From the NCBI RefSeq assembly GCF_012910885.1, contig NZ_WTVM01000008.1:1-57864 (forward strand): a stretch of 57,864 nucleotides of DNA. Direction: 5' to 3'. The stretch is from Azoarcus taiwanensis (lineage in GTDB: Bacteria > Pseudomonadota > Gammaproteobacteria > Burkholderiales > Rhodocyclaceae). Made by a program: the position numbers and the translations under genes. The first letter of the stretch is position 1, and every line of letters begins with the position of its first letter. Below the pieces are notes generated by a model that did no database searches, had not been told where the DNA came from, and saw nothing but the letters and a program-made list of their open reading frames with translations. Of this stretch, positions 8,174 to 17,263 are shown piece by piece.

Positions 8174-9256
8174 CTAGGAAATCTTAGCTGTGCGTGGTTG
8201 GCCTCGCAGAGCCGCAATCACTGTACGGCGGAGTTCCATCAGCCCGCAGAGTTCGGCCTCAAATTCAATATCCGAGATTCGCTCGCCGTCGAGAACTCTT
8301 GGGAGCGCGAGACGGTGCGTCTTATGTGAGCACAGACCGGTGTCGGTTGTGGTGGCACTTCGGACACCCGCCGCTTCAAGAGGAGCGAAATCCTCGCTTT
8401 GCCATTTCCCGCTGGGGTAACAGAAATGCCTGGTGGGTGCATCGCTGACGCGCAAGAGTCGCTGCCTATTCTCGGCAATTTCCAGTGCGGCGCAGCTTGC
8501 GCCGTTGTGTCTTACCCGATGTCGGTGCGTATGCAACTGAAACGTCAGGAGCCCGTCTGCCGAACATTCGCGCGCTTCGGTCAACGACATCAGGCCGAAC
8601 TGGCGAGACGATGCGGCCCACGCCCAGTCGTATTGAAGTGTCGAAGCGATTTCTGCTAGAAGGTCGACGCGTTCGTGCGCGCTCAGCCGGGATTCGGCGA
8701 ATGCCGCGACCTGATCGTAGACGAAGTCGCGTGCCACCGGATCATCCAGGTCATGACTCCGCCCGTTCAATGACTCGATGCGTGTGGTGTTGCCGTCAAG
8801 CACACGTCGTGGTGATGTGACGAGGATGTGCTGAAGCGCCACACCGAATACCGGGGTGCCGTTTTCCGCATGGTACGTGGTGAGGTAAATCGTGGCAGCA
8901 AAGCCGCGCGCGGTCAGCGTCGGCACCATGTTGCGAAAGGTGCCGTACCAACCGTCGTCGATGGTGATCACAACAGCGGAATCGGGCAGGCTGCCATCGC
9001 CCAATCGCTTCAGCGCCTCTTCCAGCGGCAATACGGGATAGCCAAGCCGGTCCAGCAGGTCCATCCGTCGCGAGAAGGTTTCGCTGCGCATGAACAAGAA
9101 GTTGAACGGATTGGGTTGTCGGTCATCCATCCAGATGCCGTGGTAACACAGAATTCGCAACCGTTTGCGCGTTACATATCTTGCGAGCTGGAACAGACCC
9201 AGCCCTTTCAGCAACTTTAGTATTCCTTGCTTGTAGTCAGTCAATCGCCTCTCCAC
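8174..9256 (-). CDS. polysaccharide deacetylase family protein
   Basis: 360 aa. After a basic N-terminus (LARYVTRKRLRILCYHGIW) comes VVITIDDGWYGTFRNMVP, the first NodB motif. A metal-site HTHRH appears within FQLHTHRHRVRH, and FCYPSGKW is the later family motif. It is related to the large NodB proteins of exopolysaccharide loci that trim acetyl groups. Its start lies 20 bases inside the end of the preceding leftward gene (9237-10196), indicating co-transcription. It converges with the O-ligase gene. Family call is strong; substrate is not determined. Confidence 0.87.
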   Translation of the reverse strand: MERRLTDYKQGILKLLKGLGLFQLARYVTRKRLRILCYHGIWMDDRQPNPFNFLFMRSETFSRRMDLLDRLGYPVLPLEEALKRLGDGSLPDSAVVITIDDGWYGTFRNMVPTLTARGFAATIYLTTYHAENGTPVFGVALQHILVTSPRRVLDGNTTRIESLNGRSHDLDDPVARDFVYDQVAAFAESRLSAHERVDLLAEIASTLQYDWAWAASSRQFGLMSLTEARECSADGLLTFQLHTHRHRVRHNGASCAALEIAENRQRLLRVSDAPTRHFCYPSGKWQSEDFAPLEAAGVRSATTTDTGLCSHKTHRLALPRVLDGERISDIEFEAELCGLMELRRTVIAALRGQPRTAKIS

Positions 9257-10196
9257 TGATTCCGGCCCATGCGAGCATCGTCCTACGCGGCCAGATCATC
9301 AGGTAGATCGCTGGTATATAGCGCCCTTGCTCGAACAATGAGCGTCGCGTGGGCGAGCGGGTAAGAGCGCCTGAACGGCCTTCCTTGTCCGTGCCCACCT
9401 TGACCATCAACGCGCCGTGAGTTTCAGGATACTCCCGCAGGTAGGATAGGCGGGGGCTGATCTGCGAGAGCGCCGGGTCACGAAACCAGCTTGAAGCGAT
9501 CACACCTTTGTATCCAGGGTTGATCGCGAGTATTTCCGCGAGGCGCTTGTAACTGGCCAGCCAACCGTTTGGATTGAAATCATCCAGACTGTCGGGGTGT
9601 GCGTGCAACTCGAGCATGGGCCTGAAGCCGCGGGCTCCAGTCATTACGCACCTTAACACCCTAAGCCTTTGGATGAAGCTGCCACGCATAAGCGTACTGC
9701 GCGGCAGGCCCGAGCCGACGTCCGCGAACTCTGCGCCTACCGGTATCAGGCGCCCCACGAGAATTGACAAGTTCTTGCGCCACCGGTCCTCAGTGAGGGC
9801 AATCGTCGTTCCCTCGTCGCGAATGGTTTCCAGAATCCTGCGAAACTCCCTGGCATAGAGAGGCAAGATCGAAGGCGGCAGGTTCACCGCCCGCATGTTG
9901 CGTGGGTGAGTGAAGGACGATGCAACAAGTGCGCGTGCAGCCAGTTGAGCCGTTGCTGCACTCTTGGCGTTCGATGCTCGAGCAAAATCGTGAAATGCTT
10001 GGGGAAGGTGACGATAGCTGGAAGGTAACGACCCGCTGCCGAGTAGCGACATAGCCGTCAACGCCTTGGTGAGCATCTCGCTCAGCGGCGCATCTCGCTT
10101 GCCGAGCTCAGCCCTGAGGAGCCTGCCGGCATCGAGTGCCGATTCACACAAAGCGTCCAGCTCGGCCTGCGAGGAGAGGTATGTTTGCTCATTCAT
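9237..10196 (-). CDS. conserved protein of unknown function in exopolysaccharide locus
   Basis: 319 aa from the ATG at 10196 (MNEQTYLSSQAELDALCESA). A longer frame reaches 10250 but adds no credible sequence. There is no signal peptide and no membrane segment apart from a weak hydrophobic stretch near the C-terminus (YIPAIYLMIWPRRTMLAWA). Distinctive segments are FADVGSGLPRSTLMRG, MLELHAHPDSLDDFNP and VIASSWFRDPALSQISP. I do not recognise a family. It overlaps the downstream deacetylase gene by 20 bases, so it probably works in the same pathway. The divergent GT2 gene starts 118 bases away, leaving room for shared promoters. Confidence 0.7.
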   Translation of the reverse strand: MNEQTYLSSQAELDALCESALDAGRLLRAELGKRDAPLSEMLTKALTAMSLLGSGSLPSSYRHLPQAFHDFARASNAKSAATAQLAARALVASSFTHPRNMRAVNLPPSILPLYAREFRRILETIRDEGTTIALTEDRWRKNLSILVGRLIPVGAEFADVGSGLPRSTLMRGSFIQRLRVLRCVMTGARGFRPMLELHAHPDSLDDFNPNGWLASYKRLAEILAINPGYKGVIASSWFRDPALSQISPRLSYLREYPETHGALMVKVGTDKEGRSGALTRSPTRRSLFEQGRYIPAIYLMIWPRRTMLAWAGISGEAID

Positions 10197-10313
10197 CGGT
10201 CGTGTCCTAGACCAAAGCGACCCCGATTCATACTGTCGCCATTCTGACACGGGCGCACGTCGTGATGCCTATAATGTCGGCTCCAGTATCTACAGGCGTT
10301 CAGAAAACTAAGT

Positions 10314-11279
10314 ATGAGCATGACGTCCGAATCGCCTTTGGTGTCCGTCATTCTGCCAGCGTACAACGTGCGGGAACATATCGCTGATGCCATCAACAGC
10401 GTCGTGCTCCAGGCGCTGCCTTCGATGGAGATCATCGTCGTGGATGATGGCTCAAGCGACGGCACCGCCGAGTTCGTGAAGCAATCGTTTCCCGATGTCC
10501 GACTCTTTCGAAAGCCTAACGGCGGTGCGGCTTCAGCCCGCAACCATGGCATGCGCGAGGCGCGCGGTACGTTTATCGCATTCCTCGATGCAGATGACGT
10601 ATGGCTGCCGGGCAAGCTGCTCGCCCAGCTCGACTACATGCGCGATCATGATCAGGTCCGGCTGGTTTGTGGAGGGTTCTCCTTCTGGCATCCGGATGAG
10701 TCCGGTGCCTTCCCGGAGCCCGCGACTCTCCATGAGGCGGTTTCCCACGCAGTCGTCGATGCGGAGCAATCGGGCTGGAACTATCACAAGTTGCTACTGA
10801 GCAACTTCGTTTGGACGTCTACGGTGGTCATTCACCGGTCGTTGATCGACGAAGTCGGGTTTTTCGATGAATCTCTTCGGCTGGGGCAGGACTATGACTA
10901 CTGGCTACGCGCCGCGAGGGTAACCGAGATACACGTTCTCAAAGGAGCGTTCGCGCTCTATCGGAAGCACGATGGTAGCGCCACAATGCGGGGCACCGCC
11001 ACGGAGAACTTTGCCGCGCGCGTGATCGAAACCGCATTGACGCGTTGGGGTCGAACGAGTCCAAACGGTGAAAGCGTCTCCCCCGAGGCCCTTAACGAAC
11101 GGCTCTACTCCATACACCACTCTGCGGGCTACGGTTGTTATCACAATGGGCGCATGCAAAGGGCCGTGAGTGAGTTTGGTGCTTGCGTCAAGCTACGTCC
11201 TCTGTCGGCGAAATCGTGGCTTTACCTCGCGCTATCATCAGTAGGCATGCTTCGGTCAAGGTTGAGCAAGACCCACTGA
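10314..11279 (+). CDS. glycosyltransferase family 2
   Basis: 321 aa. The GT-A fold start PLVSVILPAYNVREHIADAI is followed by EIIVVDDGSSDGTAEF, with the nucleotide-binding acidic residues, then ARNHGMREARG and FLDADDVWLPGKL containing the DxD-type metal site. The C-terminal part has LRLGQDYDYWLRAARV, a usual GT2 acceptor-site segment, and ends with a short TPR-like helical stretch (YHNGRMQRAVSEFGACVKL). It transfers a sugar from a nucleotide donor in the cytoplasm. It is a lone rightward gene between leftward genes and converges with the asparagine-synthetase-like gene. Confidence 0.9.
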   Translation: MSMTSESPLVSVILPAYNVREHIADAINSVVLQALPSMEIIVVDDGSSDGTAEFVKQSFPDVRLFRKPNGGAASARNHGMREARGTFIAFLDADDVWLPGKLLAQLDYMRDHDQVRLVCGGFSFWHPDESGAFPEPATLHEAVSHAVVDAEQSGWNYHKLLLSNFVWTSTVVIHRSLIDEVGFFDESLRLGQDYDYWLRAARVTEIHVLKGAFALYRKHDGSATMRGTATENFAARVIETALTRWGRTSPNGESVSPEALNERLYSIHHSAGYGCYHNGRMQRAVSEFGACVKLRPLSAKSWLYLALSSVGMLRSRLSKTH

Positions 11280-11285
11280 CGGCGC

Positions 11286-12947
11286 TTAGGTCCGGCCGGA
11301 TTTTTCGAGTAAGGCGATGGTTAGCATTGCGCCGATGCAATCGTCCTGCATTCCTCTCCCCGTGTGCTGCCTCTCAAACAGGTCCACCATGCCAGAGCCG
11401 AAAACCTCGCGTATCCATTCCGAGTGCCCGATTATCCGGAACACGCTGTTGCGAAAGCCGCCATTTGTTCGCAACAGCCGCTCGAAGGCGGTTTCCTTCT
11501 CGGGCCTGCGCAGACTGGATGGCAATAGCCTGTTGCGGTAGTAGCGAAACAGCTTTGCGAGCTTTCGGCTGCGAGCCAGCCCTGGTCCCGCGGACACCGG
11601 CAACCCGGTCTTGTCGTGCTTGATTGCCCCAAGAGCCGGATTTATTGCGTTGATGATCTGTTTGTAGATTCGCGCATCCTTCCGTAAACCCCACGGTAGC
11701 CGTGTCGCGTAGTCAATGAACTCGTTGTCCAGGCCAGGAGTACGCACGTCCAGATGGTTTGCGTTCAGGCGTACGATGCCAAACACCATGCGTCTGCTGC
11801 GGTTCTCCATGATGTACTGTTGGCTGGCGTCCAGCCCATGCCTTCCACACGCGTAGCGCTGCATGAAGTCTTCGGTGAAGGCCTTGAAGACGGATGACTC
11901 GTTGTCCAACTCAAGTCGCCGAGCCCGGTGTTGCGCCAGCGCAAAGCGCTTGTCGCAAGCCTCCTGCATCCCCACAGGATGGAGAAACATGGCTGGATTC
12001 ATGAGTATGCCCTGCAAGAATCCATCCACCGTCGCGCCGCAGCCATGCTCTTGTGCGAGCACTCTTGATGCACCTGCGAGCCTCCAATGCCCAACGTTGA
12101 AATCGCCCGAGTCGAGATTCAAATCGAAGGACGAAACATCGGACATCCAGTCGCTTGCGTCAAACTCGACAAGATTTCGATCGAGCGTGGCCGCGATTTG
12201 TCGTGCTATTGGAAGCTCGTAGTCACCCAGGTCTTCCACATGGAAGAACAAGTCGTCTTCCTTCAGGAGGTCGATGCAACTCGCCACATTGCATCGTGAG
12301 TCGAGTCCGCCGGTAATCGGCCAAGCGATTCGACCTGGCTGCGAGGTCTCAAGTGCCCGGCGGTTTGCTCCCCGAACGGTTTCGATCCCCTCGTCAAGCC
12401 AGCGCGCACTCTCGGTCTCATTGGAATCGTTCGCTGTCGGCGCCCAGTAGCGTTCGAGTATCGCTGCCCCTCCCGGAGCCAGCCGCAGGCGAGTCGCGGG
12501 AGGCATCAGCGACACTCCCGCCAGAACCGTGCGTTCCCAGTTTGAGTGGTTCTGCAGCACGAACTGATGCACCCCGATCGGATCGGGTTTGTCGAAACCG
12601 AAGCGCACCATGTCCACTAGTCGGCTCGCGAAAAACGCCCTCCCATCACGCAGCCCCCAAAAAACTGGAACGGTCCCGAGTCGGTCCGAAGTCAGGACGA
12701 CGCAGCCTTCGTCAGCAAACGAAATCTCGAGCCACGAACCGTTCCGCTCGAGTGGGCTGTTCTGTGACAGGCGCGCCCGCCCGTCATGGATAAGCAACAA
12801 GCCATCAGCGGATTCACTGCGATACGTCTTGTCCAGCTCAAAACAGCCCTTTACGGTGTCCGTGACTCTATCCAAGGAGTGGATTTCCGCTGTTTCGCGA
12901 CCCGAGCCGAAAGCCTCAGGGAAGACCATGCCTTTGAGAACGATCAT
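11286..12947 (-). CDS. asparagine synthetase-like protein lacking the glutaminase Cys
   Basis: 553 aa. An N-terminal region with remnants of the Ntn glutaminase fold (LTSDRLGTVPVFWG, AFFASRL) precedes an ATP-pyrophosphatase synthetase domain with the PP-loop ITGGLDSR at 211-218. The protein starts MIVLKGM and has no Cys at position 2, so it cannot use glutamine through the usual N-terminal nucleophile. It should adenylate a carboxylate and pass it to free ammonia or to another amine, as beta-lactam synthetase relatives do. Members occur in many exopolysaccharide loci and their substrates are unknown. It follows the ATP-grasp gene on the same strand after a 113-base gap that holds a hairpin. 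Confidence 0.8.
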   Translation of the reverse strand: MIVLKGMVFPEAFGSGRETAEIHSLDRVTDTVKGCFELDKTYRSESADGLLLIHDGRARLSQNSPLERNGSWLEISFADEGCVVLTSDRLGTVPVFWGLRDGRAFFASRLVDMVRFGFDKPDPIGVHQFVLQNHSNWERTVLAGVSLMPPATRLRLAPGGAAILERYWAPTANDSNETESARWLDEGIETVRGANRRALETSQPGRIAWPITGGLDSRCNVASCIDLLKEDDLFFHVEDLGDYELPIARQIAATLDRNLVEFDASDWMSDVSSFDLNLDSGDFNVGHWRLAGASRVLAQEHGCGATVDGFLQGILMNPAMFLHPVGMQEACDKRFALAQHRARRLELDNESSVFKAFTEDFMQRYACGRHGLDASQQYIMENRSRRMVFGIVRLNANHLDVRTPGLDNEFIDYATRLPWGLRKDARIYKQIINAINPALGAIKHDKTGLPVSAGPGLARSRKLAKLFRYYRNRLLPSSLRRPEKETAFERLLRTNGGFRNSVFRIIGHSEWIREVFGSGMVDLFERQHTGRGMQDDCIGAMLTIALLEKSGRT

Positions 12948-12982
12948 GTGAGAAGGAAGAAACTCGTTGGAGTTGAGGGGTG

Positions 12983-13024
12983 AGCTTGGTGAGCACCCTG
13001 GCCAGCAGGGAGGCTCACCAGCTT
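12983..13024. other. intergenic long hairpin
   Basis: Inverted arms agcttggtgagc (12983-12994) and gctcaccagctt (13013-13024) enclose a second small stem, ccctg/caggg (12996-13000 and 13006-13010). It lies between the end of the ATP-grasp gene and the start of the asparagine-synthetase-like gene, both leftward. No T-run follows on the minus strand, so it is not a clear intrinsic terminator. It may stabilise or attenuate the transcript. Confidence 0.5.
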
Positions 13025-13060
13025 AATTGAACGGTCTGGATACTGGGGGCTTTCATTGCT

Positions 13061-14116
13061 TCAACTGCTACATTTGACACCTTCGGCGAACAACTTCGCA
13101 TGAGGAAGATCCATGTGTGCAGCAAAGCGCCGATCCGGGTCGCTGTTCAACTCGATGACGATCGGTCCGGAAGGCGTGACCGCAATGTCGATCCCGCAAA
13201 AGTTCATCTGAGGGAAGGCTGCGACCGCCCGATTCGCGAGCTCGATGCACTCCGGCCAGAAAGGGATCTCAAAACCCTTCAGGGTCGCGCCGGTGTCGGG
13301 GTGAGCATCATAAGAGTTGCGTTCAATGCTGAGGTCCAGCGCCTCAACCACGCGGCCAGTGTCGATATCGATTGGGCAAGCCAGCCCTCCAGTGGAGGTG
13401 TTGTCCACCTGGCTGCCAGCGCGACCAACTCGCAACATCCCTCCCCGCGTGACGAAACCGTCTTTAGTATGAATGACGATCAGGCGCAAGGTATTGACCG
13501 AATCGGGGTTAAGCCGTGCTAGCGCGGAGTGTTGAGTCAGATATTCCTCGATAATCGTACCGCTGCGGAAGTTCTTGAGCCGCTCTGTCCACTCCGCAAC
13601 TGAGTAAACCTCGTTGGAAAGTGGGTGATGTAACTCAAGCCGACCTTCGTTCATGACAACGTTCAGCGCGGCAAACTTTGAACCGCCAGAACCCTCGGCC
13701 GCCTTGAAGCAAAGCCTCTTTTCGATGTGACCCTGAAGTAATGCAGTGAGATCGAGTGCATTGCGTAGTGGCTTGTCGTTTGTGTCGCCCCCTCTGTCGG
13801 GATGGTAGAAGCCGAGAAAAGCGGCAGTAGGGAGCCCTCTCAAACTGAGAAGCGCTTTCTCTGCCAGCTTGTGCTGAGATAGTTTGCGGAATGAAGTCGG
13901 ATTGAGCTGGGACAGCTTCCTTTCGTACTGTTTTGAATTGACGTGTAGAAGGATAGTCCGCGTCCCGATACGTTCTCGCCAGAAGCGAGCAAGCATAAAA
14001 TAGTTCGGTCCTAAGGACCTGTAAAAGAACAAGACCACAAACTTAATAAAGCTATAAGAGAATAGAGCGAAATTATTTTCGCTCTTTCTCCAGAGTGCAC
14101 TAAGGAAGAATCGCAT
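13061..14116 (-). CDS. sugar-transfer associated ATP-grasp protein (first copy)
   Basis: 351 aa, matching the ATP-grasp family linked to sugar transfer (ATPgrasp_ST type). A basic, partly hydrophobic N-terminus (FALFSYSFIKFVVLFFYRSL) precedes the ATP-grasp fold: CFKAAEGSGGSKFAAL for the nucleotide-binding loop, DSVNTLRLIVIHTKDG, GGLACPIDIDTG, and the metal site GIDIAVTPSGPIVIELNSD. ATP-grasp enzymes make an acyl phosphate and ligate it to an amine, so this one could add an amino acid to a sugar. The 5' part is visibly AT-richer than its neighbours. A related gene lies 147 bases upstream on the same strand. Confidence 0.82.
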   Translation of the reverse strand: MRFFLSALWRKSENNFALFSYSFIKFVVLFFYRSLGPNYFMLARFWRERIGTRTILLHVNSKQYERKLSQLNPTSFRKLSQHKLAEKALLSLRGLPTAAFLGFYHPDRGGDTNDKPLRNALDLTALLQGHIEKRLCFKAAEGSGGSKFAALNVVMNEGRLELHHPLSNEVYSVAEWTERLKNFRSGTIIEEYLTQHSALARLNPDSVNTLRLIVIHTKDGFVTRGGMLRVGRAGSQVDNTSTGGLACPIDIDTGRVVEALDLSIERNSYDAHPDTGATLKGFEIPFWPECIELANRAVAAFPQMNFCGIDIAVTPSGPIVIELNSDPDRRFAAHMDLPHAKLFAEGVKCSS

Positions 14117-14262
14117 AATTTCCCATGCTCTGAGTTGCGACGGTATTATGAAGTCGGTTTGTCAATAATCTGACAGCGAATCTCCCGTAGAGTCCCCAAG
14201 GCCTGCCAATGATGACTGCCGAATATTTCGGGCTTTCCGGACAAGGAAGGTGGGTGTGCGGA

Positions 14263-15357
14263 TTAGGGGCCGTCCGTCGTCGCTGCCAAGCGCAAAAGCT
14301 TGGAGAACTCAGCCCTCACGCCTCGCTGATATGCAACCTGAAGCACGTTAGGGCCGAATGCGGTGTTAGCCTCGATGATAAGGGGGCCCGCGTTCGTGAT
14401 CGCTATATCCCACCCTACAGTTGGAAGCTTCGGCGTTACAAGTTGAGCAAGTCGAACTAAGTCGAGTGTTTCTTTCCAAAAGGGAATTCTTCTTCCTTCA
14501 ATGGGCGCTTTGGTTTCCGGGTGGTGAGTAATCCCGACGATTTGGGGCCAGTCAGGTGAAAGCGAGGTTCGCCCTAAGCCGATCGTGCCATCAGCGAAGT
14601 TTATGGGGGCGACGATGTTTCCGCCGCGACCCTCCGAGAAATTGTCTGTAGAGTTGCCGTTGGCCGGGAGTCTAAGCACCGGCAGTAGAGTCTCAACTCC
14701 GTCGCTGGTTCTGTATGTCAGAATACGGATCGTACCCAGGGCGCCATTAGGCATTATGTCGGTAAGGTCGTCATGGGTGCTTATGGCTGGTTGAATCAGC
14801 CAACCGCTCCGATCAACAATGTTGTCACGAAGGTAGTCGTAGAGTTCACGATTTGTGAGACTAAACGCTCTAAAGTGCCAACGGCCGTCCGATCGGGTTG
14901 CAGAAAAAGCGTCGGTGCCGTGCGCGCCTGCGATAAGTTTTACGAAGATTCGATTAGGTGCATTTTCGAGCGCGCTTTCCCACGCAGCGATGCTTGCAAT
15001 CCGTTTCTCAGGCAATGCTCGCCGGGCGCCGTTGTCTATGTAACAGATTATAGGAACCGTAGGGAGGCCTGCGTTAAGGCAGTGTTCTGTAAACAACAAT
15101 TTGTCCCGGGCGAGAATAAGATTCTCGCCTGCAACTTCCCGGAGTTGGGGGTTTGATTCTGGATCTTGGATGTAGCGGCTCCATTCTTGTGGTGCGCGCT
15201 TATCGAGCTCGAAGAGAGAATAATAGCGGGGCCCTATCTTGTGCGTAAATCGAGCGCGTAGTACCCTAATTGTTTCCCGCGGTATTTTGAGAGGAGCTGC
15301 CTCAGCACTCTGTCGTATCGCGCGGAGGTAGTCAGAGATTGATCTTGATAGGTTCAT
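14263..15357 (-). CDS. sugar-transfer associated ATP-grasp protein (second copy)
   Basis: 364 aa, same family as the gene at 13061-14116 but clearly diverged. Motifs are VKLIAGAHGTDAFSA (nucleotide loop), NGALGTIRILTYRTSDG, GGNIVAPINFADG and GWDIAITNAGPLIIEAN (metal-binding Glu and Asn). As a ligase it would join a carboxylate to an amine or hydroxyl using ATP, probably on a sugar unit of the exopolysaccharide. Codon use is AT-richer than the flanking transporter and asparagine-synthetase-like genes. The two tandem copies look like a paralogous pair or a pair acquired together. Confidence 0.82.
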   Translation of the reverse strand: MNLSRSISDYLRAIRQSAEAAPLKIPRETIRVLRARFTHKIGPRYYSLFELDKRAPQEWSRYIQDPESNPQLREVAGENLILARDKLLFTEHCLNAGLPTVPIICYIDNGARRALPEKRIASIAAWESALENAPNRIFVKLIAGAHGTDAFSATRSDGRWHFRAFSLTNRELYDYLRDNIVDRSGWLIQPAISTHDDLTDIMPNGALGTIRILTYRTSDGVETLLPVLRLPANGNSTDNFSEGRGGNIVAPINFADGTIGLGRTSLSPDWPQIVGITHHPETKAPIEGRRIPFWKETLDLVRLAQLVTPKLPTVGWDIAITNAGPLIIEANTAFGPNVLQVAYQRGVRAEFSKLLRLAATTDGP

Positions 15358-15421
15358 TTTCTGTCAATCCCGAATAGCTTGTAATTAAACTGTAAATGCT
15401 GGGCGCTATAAGGAGCACTTC

Positions 15422-17263
15422 TTATCGTTCGGCAGCCGAAGCGTGGGGCTCTTGCCCGTGCGCTGCACCTAGCGCGCCGGTCGCGAGACGTTGGAAAATC
15501 CTGCCTTGGCTGATTAAGCTTTCCCAGTTCCCTTGCTCGACAATCTTTCCCTCGTGAAGGACAAGAATCCGGTCGCACGACTGGACGGTTGTGAGTCTGT
15601 GCGCAACCAGGATGATGGTCTTGCTGCCACTGAGGTTATGAATTGCTTCCATCACCGCACGTTCGGTCGTATTGTCGAGGGCGCTGGTAGCTTCATCGAA
15701 GATCAGTACTGAAGGGTCACGATAGAGTGCGCGCGCAATGCCAATCCGTTGGCGTTGTCCTCCCGATAAGCGAACTCCGCGCTCGCCGATGATGGTGTCG
15801 TAACCTTCGGGAAGTTCTTGTGTCACAAAGTCGTGGAGATTGGCCAGTCGTGCAGCGCGCTCGACAGCCTGCCTGTCAATTCGGTCGGCAGGCAAGCCTA
15901 GTGCAATGTTGGCGGCAATGCTCTGGTCGGCGAGGAATATGCTCTGGGGCACGTATCCAAGTGTCGCCTGCCAGTTGCGAATGTTCGCCGGACCAAGGAC
16001 GGTGTCGTCGATGCGAACTTCACCTGACTCTGGTTTCAGCAAACCGAGAATGAGGTCTACAAGCGTGCTCTTTCCCGCGCCGGAGGAACCGACCAACCCG
16101 ATGGTGGTGTTCACCGGGATGTTGATATTGAGATCCTCGAGAGCGGCCTTGTCCGTCTCCGGGTAGCGATAAGTGACGTCCTGCAGAACAATTGCACACT
16201 GTGGGTTCAGCGGTGTGGGGTCCGGCTCGAACTGAGCGGGTGACGGCGTCGCGGTGGTGTCGAGATCCTCCAGGACGGCGTCGACTGCCGGCATGTTGAA
16301 GCGGAGCACAGCGATCGTACTGAAGATCTTCTGAAAGGCGGGAATAAGCTGTTTGCCCGCAAGCCCGTACAGGCCGATGAGCGGAAGTGCTGTTGCGATC
16401 CCTCCGTCGCTCATCAAGTAGAGAACAAGTAGCAGCACGCCGCCGAAAGCGGCACCTTCTATTGCGTACTGGGGCAGGTTGGACAGCAGCGTGACGTTCG
16501 CCTGATGCATTGCGAAGCGACGCGATGGATTGCCGAAGCGTTCGAGGTAATTGCGCTCTCGACCGAGCAGACGTATCTCCTTGGCGCCCGCGAATGCCTC
16601 CGAAGCGGTGGTGAAGCGTTCGCGGTTTGCGGCTACGCGGTCCTTGCCGATACGGCTCAGCCATTGCTTTGAAAGGAGGTAGATCGTACCGTACGCCGCG
16701 CCCAGGCCAGTGGCGACGCCGAGCGCCAACCAGGGCTCGACGACGATGAGCAGTGTGACGACCGAAACTGCCAGGAGGGTGTAGCTCAGCAAACGCATTG
16801 CGGGCAGTAGCGCAGTTGCAACGGCTTGGCCGGTTTCCTGAAGTACGGTTTTGGACAGGTCGCCGGAGTTGCGTAGCAGATAGAACTCGTAAGGTCGGCG
16901 CAGGTACTCGTCCATGAGCCGATAGGACAGGTGATACTGCTGCAAACTCGAGTATCGTGTGACAGCCCATTGGGTGAATGCCTGAAGGGCTGTGCCCGTT
17001 ACGAACACGATGAAAGCTGCAATCCCGAGAAATTGAAGGAAAGCGGTGCTGCTGGAGAAGCCAAGGCTGTTGTAGGCGTGACTAAGCCATGGTTTGGCTT
17101 CGATCATGCCCGGATCGGATAGCACCGCGAGAAAGGGCATGATCGAGGCGACCCCGGCTGTCTGCACGAAAGCGGTAACAATCATGAGCAGGATCAACAA
17201 GATGACCTTGCTGCGGTCGCCTGGGTGCAGCAGTGCGTAGAGCTTCTTGGCAGTTTGGAGCAT
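15422..17263 (-). CDS. ABC transporter, fused permease-ATPase (glycan flippase type)
   Basis: 613 aa from the ATG at 17263 (MLQTAKKLYALLHPGD); a longer frame to 17317 is less likely. An N-terminal exporter domain of six predicted membrane helices is followed by an ATPase with Walker A GSSGAGKST, signature LSGGQRQRIG and Walker B VLIFDEATSALD. Half-transporters of the MsbA/PglK type flip lipid-linked oligosaccharides or export polysaccharides across the inner membrane. In this locus it is a candidate flippase for the decorated repeat unit. It ends 64 bases before the ATP-grasp pair on the same strand. Transporter class is certain; cargo is inferred. Confidence 0.9.
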   Translation of the reverse strand: MLQTAKKLYALLHPGDRSKVILLILLMIVTAFVQTAGVASIMPFLAVLSDPGMIEAKPWLSHAYNSLGFSSSTAFLQFLGIAAFIVFVTGTALQAFTQWAVTRYSSLQQYHLSYRLMDEYLRRPYEFYLLRNSGDLSKTVLQETGQAVATALLPAMRLLSYTLLAVSVVTLLIVVEPWLALGVATGLGAAYGTIYLLSKQWLSRIGKDRVAANRERFTTASEAFAGAKEIRLLGRERNYLERFGNPSRRFAMHQANVTLLSNLPQYAIEGAAFGGVLLLVLYLMSDGGIATALPLIGLYGLAGKQLIPAFQKIFSTIAVLRFNMPAVDAVLEDLDTTATPSPAQFEPDPTPLNPQCAIVLQDVTYRYPETDKAALEDLNINIPVNTTIGLVGSSGAGKSTLVDLILGLLKPESGEVRIDDTVLGPANIRNWQATLGYVPQSIFLADQSIAANIALGLPADRIDRQAVERAARLANLHDFVTQELPEGYDTIIGERGVRLSGGQRQRIGIARALYRDPSVLIFDEATSALDNTTERAVMEAIHNLSGSKTIILVAHRLTTVQSCDRILVLHEGKIVEQGNWESLISQGRIFQRLATGALGAAHGQEPHASAAER

